Source: Marinobacter arenosus
Lineage (GTDB): Bacteria > Pseudomonadota > Gammaproteobacteria > Pseudomonadales > Oleiphilaceae
DNA: 64,000 nt
NCBI RefSeq assembly: GCF_019264345.1
Contig: NZ_JAHVAO010000001.1
Coordinates: forward strand, 372,001 to 436,000
Direction of reading: 5' to 3'
The notes under the pieces are model-generated. The model saw nothing but the letters and a program-made list of their open reading frames with translations, was not told the DNA's origin and searched no databases. Each line of letters starts with the position of its first letter. Position 1 is the stretch's first letter. The position numbers and the translations under genes are program-made. Positions 23,888 through 32,808 of this stretch are shown piece after piece.

Positions 23888-25681
23888 ATGACGACCCGGG
23901 ATTCGAATAGCCAGGGCAATACAAACCCGCAAACCACCGGCGCCGCTCTGCTCACGCAGCTTGGCCCATTGATGAAATCGCTGTTTTTAGGAAGCTTGGC
24001 AGCCCTGGCGGTCGGCCTAGCCGGGTGGGCGTGTGCGGCTGAACCGGCCGACGCGATCTACATCAACGCGAACGTCATCACGATGAACGATGCCCAGCCC
24101 CGTGCGGAGGCCCTGGCGGTGAAGGACGGCAAGATACTCGGGGTCGGTTCGCGTGCGGACCTCGAGAGCACGCTCATGGGAAAATCTACGCACATGATCG
24201 ACCTTGCCGGCAAAACACTGCTGCCCGGATTTCTGGATGCCCACAGCCATTACATCAATGCACTCTCGCTGGCCGGGCAGGCCAGCCTCTATCCGCCTCC
24301 GGCCGGTCCGGGCAAGGACGTTCCAAGCATAGTGGCCGAACTCAGAAAGTTCGCTGAGGAGCACAATATCCCCAAGGGCGAGTTGATCATGGCCTACGGC
24401 TATGACGACACCGTCATGCCGGATGGCCGACTCCTGAATCGCGGCGATCTCGACGCCGCCTTTCCCGACAATCCAGTTCGTGTCGACCATATCTCGATGC
24501 ACGGTACCGTCCTGAACAGCCTCGCGCTCGAGCGCTTCGGCTTCGACGCGAACACCCCGACGCCCGATGGCGGCATCATCGTGCGAAAACCAGGCACCAA
24601 CGAGCCCTGGGGGCTCATCATGGAGACCGCATTCCTGAAGATCTTTGCAAATACGCCGCCCCTGACGCCAGGTCAGGAGGTGGACGGAACCAGGGCGGCG
24701 CAGCGAATGTACGCGTCAGCCGGCATCACCACCGCGCACGAAGGCGCAACACACCTGGATCAGCTCGAGATCATGAAGCGAGCTGCCGCTGCCGGCGGCA
24801 ACACGATCGACCTCGTCACTTACCCTTTCATGACCGACGTCGAAAAGATCCTCGCGGTTTTCCCGGTCAGCGACTGGGAAAAATACGAGGCGCGAGTCAA
24901 GATCCAGGGAATCAAGATCACGATCGACGGATCGCCGCAGGGTCGCACTGCCGCCTTTACCACACCTTACCTGACCGGTGGACCGTCAGGGCAGGAGGGT
25001 TGGAAAGGCCAGCTATTTGCGTCCCAAGAGGTCATCAACCAGGTACTCAAGAAGGCCTACGACCTGGGCGTTCCGGTGACCTTCCACGTCAACGGCGACG
25101 CGGCAATCGATGCGATGCTCAAGGCGCACGAGTTTGCGGCGGGCGATGAGCTAACGCGATATCGCAACGTGACAGCCATCCACTCCCAGTTCCTGCGCAA
25201 GGACCAGATCGCGAAGTACGTGCGGTACAAGATCCGGCCGTCATTCTTCACTTTGCACACTTTTTACTTCGCCGACGCGCACATCGCCAACCGTGGCAGG
25301 GAGCAGGCGATGTACATTAGCCCGATGCGCGATGCGATCGACGCCGGGCTTCACCCGACCAACCATACCGATGCGCCGGTTGTGCCGCTCGACCAGATGC
25401 TCATGCTTTGGACCGCCGTCAACCGCATCTCACGAAGTGGGATGGAGATCGGGCCCGATCAGCGGGTGACGCCTCTAGAGGGATTGAAGGCAATGACGAT
25501 TTGGGTAGCCGAGCAGTACGGCGAACAAGACATCAAGGGTTCTCTCGAGCCCGGTAAGCTTGCCGACATGGTCGTACTCTCGGACGATCCGTTGAAGGTC
25601 GACCCCATGAAGATCGCCGACATCAAGGTTCTTGAGACCATCAAAGAGGGAACGAGCGTCTATAAAAACGCGGGCCAGTGA
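23888..25681 (+). CDS. Exported YtcJ-like amidohydrolase (Amidohydro_3)
   Basis: 597-aa amidohydrolase. The family pattern is clear: DAIYINANVITMNDAQPRAEALAVKDGKI, metal-binding LDAHSHYINAL, HVNGDAAID and NHTDAPVVPLDQM, then a C-terminal GKLADMVVLSDDP. A hydrophobic export segment follows residue 29, so the true start may be ATG 23972 (signal peptide directly at the N-terminus) instead of ATG 23888. YtcJ relatives hydrolyse N-substituted amides and formamides. Base composition looks visibly more GC-rich than the flanking amidohydrolase genes, suggesting a separate origin. Confidence 0.83.
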   Translation: MTTRDSNSQGNTNPQTTGAALLTQLGPLMKSLFLGSLAALAVGLAGWACAAEPADAIYINANVITMNDAQPRAEALAVKDGKILGVGSRADLESTLMGKSTHMIDLAGKTLLPGFLDAHSHYINALSLAGQASLYPPPAGPGKDVPSIVAELRKFAEEHNIPKGELIMAYGYDDTVMPDGRLLNRGDLDAAFPDNPVRVDHISMHGTVLNSLALERFGFDANTPTPDGGIIVRKPGTNEPWGLIMETAFLKIFANTPPLTPGQEVDGTRAAQRMYASAGITTAHEGATHLDQLEIMKRAAAAGGNTIDLVTYPFMTDVEKILAVFPVSDWEKYEARVKIQGIKITIDGSPQGRTAAFTTPYLTGGPSGQEGWKGQLFASQEVINQVLKKAYDLGVPVTFHVNGDAAIDAMLKAHEFAAGDELTRYRNVTAIHSQFLRKDQIAKYVRYKIRPSFFTLHTFYFADAHIANRGREQAMYISPMRDAIDAGLHPTNHTDAPVVPLDQMLMLWTAVNRISRSGMEIGPDQRVTPLEGLKAMTIWVAEQYGEQDIKGSLEPGKLADMVVLSDDPLKVDPMKIADIKVLETIKEGTSVYKNAGQ

Positions 25682-25743
25682 GTCCCGGCGATACAGGTTT
25701 TCCGGCCGATGATCAATAACAAGATAAGAACGAGCAAAGGAAT

Positions 25744-27570
25744 ATGACCACAGACGCCGACAAAGCAGAAGCGGAACATACTGTAAAGATGGGAAAAACT
25801 CACATATCGAATGAATCACGCCGCGACTTTTTTAAGCTCGCGGCCGCCGGAGTGGCGGCAGCAGCGGTGACGGGCCCGTTCGCTACATTAGCGGACGAAG
25901 ATAAACCCAAAGGGGGAGCGAAAATGAGAGTCGCGCTCGCGGGATTGTTTGAGGAAGTGAATACCTTCGCGGTGGAGACCATGGGCCTGGCGACTGTCAC
26001 CGGCAACGTGGCCACCGGGTTCCAGAAGTACGAAGAGAAGGCGATCATAGAAGAATTCAGGGGCTCGTCGACGCCGATGGGCGGGTACATCGACGCGCTC
26101 AACGAGGTCTCGGCAGAGATCGTGCCAACGGTTTTCTACAACTTCGGCGCCGGGCCTACTATCGAAGGTGAAGCCTACCAGACGATGAAAAAGGACATCG
26201 TGACGCGCCTCAACGCGGCGATGCCATTCGATGCCTTGGCACTGTCTCTGCACGGGGCCGGCGTCGCGGAAGGGGTGGATGACGTGGAAGGCGACCTTTG
26301 TGCGGCAATTCGCCAGGAGCTCGGGCCCAATGTGAAAATCGTCATGGCGATCGATCACCACTGTAACCTGACCGATTTCAATCGCCAGCAGGTGGACCTG
26401 ATCACTATCGTCAAGAACTATCCGCACATCGATTTTTACGACGTCGCCTACCATGCGGGCAAGCTGCTCCCGGATATGGTAGCGGGCAAGATCACACCAC
26501 AGGGACATTTCGAACACCTACCCTTTATTATGCAGTGCCAGTCAACCATGCCGGGCAACATCTACGCGCCGATCCGCATGAAAGCCGAGGAGTTTGCCAA
26601 GCGCAAAGGTATCTACGAGTTTTCCTATCAATACGGGTTCCCCTTTGCGGATATTGCGTTTAACACCGCGTTGGTCAACTGCTGGGCGGAAACGCCCGAG
26701 CTTGCCAGCAAAACCGCAAAGGAGTTTGCGGACTGGATCTGGACGAACCGGGCACATTTCGTTGCCAAGACTCTCTCTGCGGCCCAAGGGCTGGCAGCCG
26801 CCGCGGACGAGCTGGTGGCGCAGGGCCGCGTCGAGGAAGAGGTGGTCCGCGACGCGAAAGCACGCGATTCAAAGGCGCTTTACGACCAGAGCATTGCCCG
26901 CCTCGCCAATGCAACGGCGGAAAACCAGCGTTCCTTTGGCTTCCTTCCTGATCAAGATCGCAAAGGCCCGGTGGTCATCGCTGAAAAGTCCGACAACCCC
27001 GGGGCCGGCGCACCGGGTGACAGCACCCATCTTTTGCAGGAATTGATCAAGCACGACGTCAAACAGGCTTGTGTTGTCGCGATCAACGACCCGGACACGG
27101 TCAAGCAGGCGGTTAAGGCGGGCGTGGGCAACACCATCGAGGTCGCGCTCGGCGGCAAGCGCAGCAAGCAGAGCGGTGGCCCGGTCAAAGGCAAGGCCTA
27201 CGTCAAGACGATCTCCGACGGGCGCTATACCATAATCGGGCCGATGGTCACCGGCATGCGGTTCGACATGGGGCCGGCCGCAGGCCTATTGATTGGCGGC
27301 GTGGATGTGGCCGTGCTCAGCGGAAACATGCAGGCCTTTGACAATGGCCAGCTACGAATCGTCGGCTTTGATCCCGGGGATTACCGGATCGTCGTAGTTA
27401 AATCGGCCAATCACTTTCGCGCCTGGTGGACGGATGTGGCAAGTGCGATTATTGATTGCGACCCACCAGGCATTGCCTCCAACGACCTGTCCACGTTCAC
27501 GTTCACGAAAAAATCTCGAAGGGTCTATCCCCTCGATGAGGATGCCACTTATCCCGAAGGGAGCGCGTAA
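25744..27570 (+). CDS. Tat-exported M81-family metallopeptidase, MlrC-like
   Basis: 608-aa protein of the MlrC/M81 family. A twin-arginine signal SRRDFFK is at 25-31, followed by an Ala-rich hydrophobic stretch, so the folded metalloenzyme is exported by Tat. The body has AGLFEEVNTFA, LSLHGAGVAEG, AIDHHCNLT and HIDFYDVAYHAG (candidate zinc ligands Asp and His), and the C-terminal domain GMRFDMGPAAGLLIGGVDVAVLS. MlrC cleaves the linear tetrapeptide in microcystin breakdown; most family members have unknown substrates. It is about 100 aa longer than typical mainly because of the N-terminal extension. ATG 25744 follows AAAGGA. Confidence 0.88.
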   Translation: MTTDADKAEAEHTVKMGKTHISNESRRDFFKLAAAGVAAAAVTGPFATLADEDKPKGGAKMRVALAGLFEEVNTFAVETMGLATVTGNVATGFQKYEEKAIIEEFRGSSTPMGGYIDALNEVSAEIVPTVFYNFGAGPTIEGEAYQTMKKDIVTRLNAAMPFDALALSLHGAGVAEGVDDVEGDLCAAIRQELGPNVKIVMAIDHHCNLTDFNRQQVDLITIVKNYPHIDFYDVAYHAGKLLPDMVAGKITPQGHFEHLPFIMQCQSTMPGNIYAPIRMKAEEFAKRKGIYEFSYQYGFPFADIAFNTALVNCWAETPELASKTAKEFADWIWTNRAHFVAKTLSAAQGLAAAADELVAQGRVEEEVVRDAKARDSKALYDQSIARLANATAENQRSFGFLPDQDRKGPVVIAEKSDNPGAGAPGDSTHLLQELIKHDVKQACVVAINDPDTVKQAVKAGVGNTIEVALGGKRSKQSGGPVKGKAYVKTISDGRYTIIGPMVTGMRFDMGPAAGLLIGGVDVAVLSGNMQAFDNGQLRIVGFDPGDYRIVVVKSANHFRAWWTDVASAIIDCDPPGIASNDLSTFTFTKKSRRVYPLDEDATYPEGSA

Positions 27571-27675
27571 TAGACGCTTTAAACTAGGTGCTATCACTCA
27601 ATACCTAAAGTAGTTACGACTGTGAAACGAAAGATTCGGTGGTGCACGTAATTGCATCGGGAAGGAGAAATTCAA

Positions 27676-29031
27676 ATGGAATTAATTTGCAGAACCTTAA
27701 AGATAACAATCTTGTTGTTCGCAGCATTATCTTCACTGGCTGTCGTAGCACAGCCATTGGACGACGCAGATTCAAAGGTGCTTTTTACTAATGTGAATGT
27801 ATTCGATGGACAAAACGACGAACTCATCGAAAACGTGAATGTGTTGGTAGAGGGTAATCTCATTACTTCAATTTCAAGTTCGCCTATCGACGCAACGGAC
27901 GCAGAAACTATTGCTGGTAATGGTAAAACGTTAATGCCTGGGCTCATAGATGCTCACGCTCACATCACTTTTAACAATCTGCCAAAAGCTCAACTGCTTT
28001 CCGTGTCGCAGAACTACATGCAAATTCGCGCGGCTGCCTATGCGGATGACTTTTTGATGACGGGGTTTACGTCTGTCCGTGATCTGGCAGGTAACACCTT
28101 CGGCCTGAAGAAGGCGATCGACGAAGGGCTCATAGTTGGACCTCGCATCTGGCCATCAGGTGCCATGATTTCGCAAACTTCTGGACATGGAGATTTCCGA
28201 GGCTTAAACGATTTACCTGGCGCGGCCCTAGACGATGCGCCATGGTTTACCCGTGCTGGTTTGGGAATTGTCGCCGATGGTGTAGCAGAAGTTCGTAGAG
28301 CTGTACGAGAACAGCTTATGCAGGGCGCCAGTCAAGTCAAATTAGCCGCGGGAGGGGGTGTTAGCTCTGACTACGATCCGATAGATGTGACCGAGTACAG
28401 TGAGGCAGAATTAGCGGCCGCTGTCGGTGCGGCGGAGGATTGGGGCACCTATGTTGCCGTTCACGCCTACACACCACGCGCAATAAAACGTGCTATTGAA
28501 GCGGGTGTTAAATGTATCGACCATGGTCAGTTACTGGACGAGGACACCCTGAAGCTAATGGCCAAGCGAGGGGTTTGGTTTAGCTCTCAGCCGTTTCTTG
28601 AAGACGAGGACGCGATTCCAACCGCGCCTGGTTCAGCTAATGAACTTAAGTACAAGCAGGTTGCGGCAGGAACCGCCGAAACATATCGACTGGCTAAAAA
28701 GCACGGCGTCAAGATCGCTTTTGGGTTAGATATGCAGTTCAATCCCGATGGAATTGTTCGTCAAGCATACTACTTACCGAAAATGACGAATTGGTTCACG
28801 CCAGCAGAAACCCTAAAAATGGCAACTCATGACAATGCTGAGCTCTTAGCCATGTCAGGCCCTCGTAACCCCTACCAGGGAAAACTTGGGGTTGTGGAGG
28901 AGGGCGCGCTCGCCGATTTATTGCTCGTTGATGGTAATCCACTCACGAATATCAAACTTCTGGAAAATCCTTCAAAGAATTTTTTGGTGATCATGAAAGA
29001 CGGAAAGGTCTACAAGAATACGGTTATGTAA
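27676..29031 (+). CDS. Exported metal-dependent amidohydrolase, prolidase-like (second copy)
   Basis: 451-aa paralogue of the gene at 21230. Signal peptide 1-25 (cleavage near VVA-QPL). Metal residues: H94-A-H96, Lys222 in QVKLAAGGG, His263, His283 and Asp352. The C-terminal segment (VVEEGALADLLLVDGNPL, DGKVYKNTV) is nearly the same as in the first copy, but codon use is less GC-rich, pointing to divergence rather than recent duplication. ATG 27676 is chosen over an upstream in-frame start because GGAAGGAG precedes it. It closes the hydrolase cassette. Confidence 0.87.
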   Translation: MELICRTLKITILLFAALSSLAVVAQPLDDADSKVLFTNVNVFDGQNDELIENVNVLVEGNLITSISSSPIDATDAETIAGNGKTLMPGLIDAHAHITFNNLPKAQLLSVSQNYMQIRAAAYADDFLMTGFTSVRDLAGNTFGLKKAIDEGLIVGPRIWPSGAMISQTSGHGDFRGLNDLPGAALDDAPWFTRAGLGIVADGVAEVRRAVREQLMQGASQVKLAAGGGVSSDYDPIDVTEYSEAELAAAVGAAEDWGTYVAVHAYTPRAIKRAIEAGVKCIDHGQLLDEDTLKLMAKRGVWFSSQPFLEDEDAIPTAPGSANELKYKQVAAGTAETYRLAKKHGVKIAFGLDMQFNPDGIVRQAYYLPKMTNWFTPAETLKMATHDNAELLAMSGPRNPYQGKLGVVEEGALADLLLVDGNPLTNIKLLENPSKNFLVIMKDGKVYKNTVM

Positions 29032-29439
29032 AAGATGGCAAGAAAATTTGAGTGATATATTCTGCGGTTGAAATGAATTTAATAATCATCACGCAAGGCA
29101 GTATGGATTATTGAATTCATTCTAACTAACCCCTAAAACCCCATTGTCCCTGAATCTTAATCATGGAGTGCCTTGGATGGAGGGAGCAGGGCAGCTATGG
29201 GTCCGGCGCTATAAACACTGCACCGGACAAGTGGGCTGAAATTTTTTACTTGTCGGGTAAGCAAACCGGTGGCGCTCCAGGGGGTGTGAACGGGAATAAT
29301 TGCTGGGCTCCAGTTTCACAGCTCAAGTGCAGGGTAGGAACAAAAATAAAGTTTTTAATAATGTTATTTGAACGGAATTTTCAGAAAGGAGGTCACAAAG
29401 AGTTCATTCTATGGGGAATACTACTGTGCTGAGACTTTC
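29032..29439. other. Intergenic region after the hydrolase cassette
   Basis: About 400 bases without a credible gene. It holds the right copy of the 27-bp direct repeat (29150-29176). A short open frame at 29163-29432 has no family resemblance and is not called. Confidence 0.5.
29150..29176 (+). repeat. Direct repeat flanking the hydrolase cassette, right copy
   Basis: Matches 20759-20785 at 24 of 27 positions in the same orientation; it lies about 120 bp after the last hydrolase gene. Confidence 0.55.
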
Positions 29440-29818
29440 CTAGGATCGACCCTGACGCCTTGCCAACTCTGCCATAGCACGTGCTTTGCCAAGATATTCT
29501 CCGCCGCAGACCGCGAACATCCTATCACTTTTCCAGCCGACAGCATGACTGGTTTCTATTGAGCTTGCACCTTCATCTATAAGATCTCGGATGGCGCCGA
29601 CACGGACACTCAGACCGGATGCGCCAATTACAACCATTTCGTAGCCACGTCTAGCCATGATCAAACGGATACTGTTGGGATGAATTCTCGGTCTTAGAAT
29701 CCCGTTCACGGTCAATGAACGAAATAGCGTACCAGCCTTAAGACTGTAAATACGGTGTGGATCAGGACGTTGAAGACCGATACCCCGAACCTCGACACTT
29801 AAGAGCAGGCTGTGAATT
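29440..29818 (-). pseudogene. Truncated gene remnant, family not recognised
   Basis: An open frame of about 125 codons with protein-like composition but no start codon with a ribosome site. The readable end includes GYEMVVIGASGLSVRVGAIRDLIDEG and a C-terminal EYLGKARAMAELARRQGR. The upstream end stops at an in-frame TGA about 30 bp from the inverted IS-end-like repeats, so the 5' part of the original gene is probably lost at that junction. A Rossmann-like VVIGASG suggests an enzyme, but no assignment is made. Confidence 0.45.
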
Positions 29819-29845
29819 CAGATGCTTAGGTACCTGTGTGCGGGA

Positions 29846-29864
29846 TTTAGCACTTTGTGTGGAA
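29846..29864 (-). repeat. IS-end-like 19-bp repeat, right copy 1
   Basis: TTTAGCACTTTGTGTGGAA is the exact reverse complement of the copies at 19424 and 19484, giving an inverted arrangement about 10.4 kb apart. Confidence 0.7.
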
Positions 29865-29867
29865 AAG

Positions 29868-29884
29868 TTTAGTACTTTCTGTGG
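29868..29884 (-). repeat. IS-end-like repeat, right copy 2
   Basis: TTTAGTACTTTCTGTGG, a variant of the adjacent repeat starting 22 bp further on; its reverse complement is close to the copy at 18271. Confidence 0.6.
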
Positions 29885-30091
29885 TCGCCCATTGGCAGGC
29901 TCAAGTCTCTCCGAAAACACACCTAATACTGCGCATAATGTATATTATGTTAAATGCCATGCGATGTATCTTCGATCCGCGAGTTATTTCTGAACAGTAA
30001 CGCGGATAAGGCGTAACCCGCGAGGCGCTGACTGCACTACTGTCATTCTCGGTGCTCGATGTCTTTCTGTGGTCCCCGCTGCGGCAAGCGG

Positions 30092-31579
30092 TCAATTGAA
30101 CTCCCACTCCAGGTAAAGCGTGTTGACGTTTGAGCCGCCATCGACATTACCGTAAAGGTTGGAACTGGCGAAAATTCCGGAGCGGTGATGGACGGAAAAT
30201 CCGGCAAAGCAATTGCGCAAGGAGTCCACGTCGAAAACGTCACCCACACTTACGTCGAGACTGAAATCAAGATAGTTGAGCAAGTGGCTGGACCGACGAC
30301 CCTTTTGCTCGCCCTTTTCCTGCTCGATAGAAGGAACCCGGTGCGCATAGGACAGTCCTTCTGCAACACCAAAGCGCGTTTCAACCGTGTCAGACCAAGG
30401 GAACCGCCTGAATATGGCCTTGAAGGCTAGTACTCCCTCCCAGAAATCGTCTTGCAGGCCATTTTCAAAGCGACGCGCGAGCCCACTGGTTAACCAGGCT
30501 TCCACTGGGAGAGTGAAGAAGGTTTCGCTGAGCTTGCGGCTGAGGAATAGGCTTCCCAAGTGAGTGCCATCACCGTCGCAGTTGATTTGCCCCCGGAGAA
30601 TCTCATTCAGCTTGGTATCGCTGGTGCAGCCATAGGCAACGCGCAAGGACCAGGTGTTCGGATTGGACCGGAAAAAGTTGTAATCGCCATTATCGGTCAC
30701 CACCGGATCATTAAATTCGTAGCGATACGCCAGGGTGGCACGTGCAGCTCCATTTTCGCTGATTACGGGGCTGTCCTTTACATCTGAATCAAGAACAGAG
30801 TAGCTCAGGTTGAACGCAAAGTTATGGTGGCGTCGGAATGTATGGCGAGCAACGAAACCGATTCGTGCGATTCCGGTGTCCGACAGATTATAGGCTTCGC
30901 GCGAGTCCGTCGCTTCCTCAGGACGCACGCCAAAATAGTAATCAGCCCGTTCGCTTGAGTGCCAGGTGGCATCGATCCAAGGCTCCCATTGCCAGTTTTG
31001 ATCCCTCCAGGTTTTGCTCCAGCCCAGTCGCGCACTGCCGCCGTTATGGACACCATCAATATCGTGACGCAGATCCAGGGTCCATCTTCCAAGGTCCGTC
31101 TTGCGTGTCAAGGCAGCCCCGCCCTCAAGAGCGCCCTTGCGTTCCATGCCCTTCAGCGGGTCATCTTCATCGCGAACCTCACCCGTATCTGAGAAAAACG
31201 TGTGATCGTTATATCCGCCAATGAAGTAGTCAGAAAAAATATCGAGTTGCCATTCAGAGTTATCGATAAGGTGCCAGCCCAGCTGCGTCGTATCAAAATA
31301 GAGATTTTCCCCGGTGTATGCGAACCTGGGCATGAAGTCAGTGCGGTAGTCCTCCCCCGCGTACACCGAGTCTTGCCAGTTATAAACGAAGCCAATGGAC
31401 CAGTTGCCGGAGCGATCCTCTGGGTCGATAGATCTATCGTCGGAAAAACTGGCCGCCCCGGGTGAAATTGTCAGGGCCACGAACCCAGCCAACATTCGTG
31501 AAAGTCGGGTGGATAGCCGAGTGTTGAGCAGTGAACGTTGCCCTCGGCTCTCACCGCTTGCAAAACAATGTCCTGCCAT
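30092..31579 (-). CDS. Large MipA/OmpV-like outer membrane barrel with extra C-terminal barrel segment
   Basis: 495-aa outer membrane protein. The signal peptide ends near PGAAS. The first half is MipA/OmpV-like (NWSIGFVYNWQDSVYAGEDYRTDFMPRFAY, then repeated amphipathic strands to about residue 290). The second half, starting near RSNPNTWSLRVAYG, ends in HHRSGIFASSNLYGNV and a terminal LEWEF, a pattern I associate with a separate family of small membrane-acting barrels. Ordinary MipA proteins are about 250-280 aa. The ATG at 31579 is used because AGGGAGAGG precedes it, leaving a long arginine-rich n-region; ATG 31495 is an alternative. Confidence 0.65.
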   Translation of the reverse strand: MAGHCFASGESRGQRSLLNTRLSTRLSRMLAGFVALTISPGAASFSDDRSIDPEDRSGNWSIGFVYNWQDSVYAGEDYRTDFMPRFAYTGENLYFDTTQLGWHLIDNSEWQLDIFSDYFIGGYNDHTFFSDTGEVRDEDDPLKGMERKGALEGGAALTRKTDLGRWTLDLRHDIDGVHNGGSARLGWSKTWRDQNWQWEPWIDATWHSSERADYYFGVRPEEATDSREAYNLSDTGIARIGFVARHTFRRHHNFAFNLSYSVLDSDVKDSPVISENGAARATLAYRYEFNDPVVTDNGDYNFFRSNPNTWSLRVAYGCTSDTKLNEILRGQINCDGDGTHLGSLFLSRKLSETFFTLPVEAWLTSGLARRFENGLQDDFWEGVLAFKAIFRRFPWSDTVETRFGVAEGLSYAHRVPSIEQEKGEQKGRRSSHLLNYLDFSLDVSVGDVFDVDSLRNCFAGFSVHHRSGIFASSNLYGNVDGGSNVNTLYLEWEFN

Positions 31580-31774
31580 CCGGCACGCCTCTCCCTTCAA
31601 TTAATCTACTCACGGCCAAATGCTCAGCGGCAGAGCCTACAAATAGTATCTGACAGTGTAGGGCTTCCCTGCTCTTTCAAAAGGCATTTCATTAACAGCA
31701 CTAACGGATGCACCGCTAATTCAGGACGAACAGACGTACCTAAGGAATGGCTCTTTGACTCACGTGGACCTTCG

Positions 31775-32044
31775 TTAGGCCCTCTTGCTTTTGTCCTGCA
31801 CGAACGTCTGGCCAGAATAACCCGAGGCCAACCATCGCTCGTCTACTTTAAGGAGAGACGCCAGATCTGCCATGAGCCTTCTGCGGGGCATGCTTTCACC
31901 GCTAAACCATCGTCTGACCGCCTCGTGGCTGATTCCCAGGCGGCTTGATAGCCATGTCTCTTGCCCCTCTTTATTGGCGGGGAGTCTGGGCTGGTTATCG
32001 CAGGCAATCTTGATTCTCTGGGCAAAATCCTTGTAGTCCGACAT
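31775..32044 (-). CDS. Small helix-turn-helix DNA-binding protein (XRE/phage repressor-like)
   Basis: 89-aa protein with one helix-turn-helix: WLSSRLGISHEAVRRWFSGESMPRRRLMADLASLLKV, the cro/C1-type pattern, followed by DERWLASG. There is no dimerisation or peptidase domain. Proteins of this form are often encoded near genomic islands. The ATG at 32044 has AGGG upstream; an in-frame TTG at 32062 is less likely. No target is evident. Confidence 0.75.
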   Translation of the reverse strand: MSDYKDFAQRIKIACDNQPRLPANKEGQETWLSSRLGISHEAVRRWFSGESMPRRRLMADLASLLKVDERWLASGYSGQTFVQDKSKRA

Positions 32045-32305
32045 TTGAATATCCCTATTCAAAAGATGACTTTCTAAATTTAGTTTCCGGCATAAAACCT
32101 GTCAAAAATTGCGTCGCGTTTCAGCCGCTGGCCTCCACAGGAATGCCGGTGTGTCCGAACGCTCCCAACGAACGGTACAGAACGCTAAAACTAACAGCAG
32201 TACAGTACAGAGAAATGCCCCATCTGTTCCGCTCACCCAGTCAGAAGCTGTGTCTTATTTTTGAGCAGCAAAGGAATAGGATTGAGTAAACACAGGAGGT
32301 GAACC

Positions 32306-32581
32306 ATGAGTACGAAATCATTGCTCTTTCAGCGCATGCAGATTTACTGGAGAAACTACCGCACCCGGCGAGCTTTGCGGTGCCAGTTGCACAACATGAG
32401 CAGCCGGGAACTGGATTCTCTCGTCCGCGATATCGGGATTCCCAGCACCGATCTGCTCGAGGAAGCCAACAAGCCGATATGGCGTGCTGAGATTCCAAAG
32501 GATGGCGGCACCAAAGAACAACAAGCCGTGGGCGTTCCCTTTCTGGCCCGCAATTACTGCAAATACCCGCCAACAGCCTGA
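32306..32581 (+). CDS. DUF1127 domain protein
   Basis: 91-aa basic protein. Residues 15-55 contain the DUF1127 pattern: an aromatic and arginine-rich first part (YWRNYRTRRALRCQL) then MSSRELDSLVRDIGI, with the conserved L-x-D-IGI. Small DUF1127 proteins act in RNA binding and phosphate or stress responses in other bacteria. The start has a perfect AGGAGGTGAACC ribosome site. A stable hairpin follows the stop by 27 bp. Confidence 0.8.
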   Translation: MSTKSLLFQRMQIYWRNYRTRRALRCQLHNMSSRELDSLVRDIGIPSTDLLEEANKPIWRAEIPKDGGTKEQQAVGVPFLARNYCKYPPTA

Positions 32582-32608
32582 AGCATTCCCATCGCGTTTT
32601 CCGGGGTC

Positions 32609-32634
32609 ACCCAAACAGCAATGGCTGTTTGGGT
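32609..32634 (+). terminator. Hairpin after the DUF1127 gene
   Basis: ACCCAAACAGC (32609-32619) and GCTGTTTGGGT (32624-32634) pair perfectly over 11 bp with a 4-base loop, 27 bp after the stop. There is no U-tract, so it may act with Rho or as an mRNA 3' stabiliser. Confidence 0.55.
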
Positions 32635-32808
32635 GTGGCCCGCATCCAGTGGGGTTGGCAGTTTCAGCGTCCACCGGTTGCGTCACCTCAGGGTCTCACG
32701 TTTCGATAACGCTCCAGTTACCATACTGTCAGATACCACCGGTCCGTCTCCTACCTGTTGTCGTTTGTGGCTAAACTAACGAAAAGCCTCTCCGAACGTT
32801 GCTCGACT

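Noticed and set aside
29163..29432. 89-codon plus-strand frame after the hydrolase cassette
   Set aside because: No family resemblance, unlikely composition, and it starts inside the 27-bp direct repeat.
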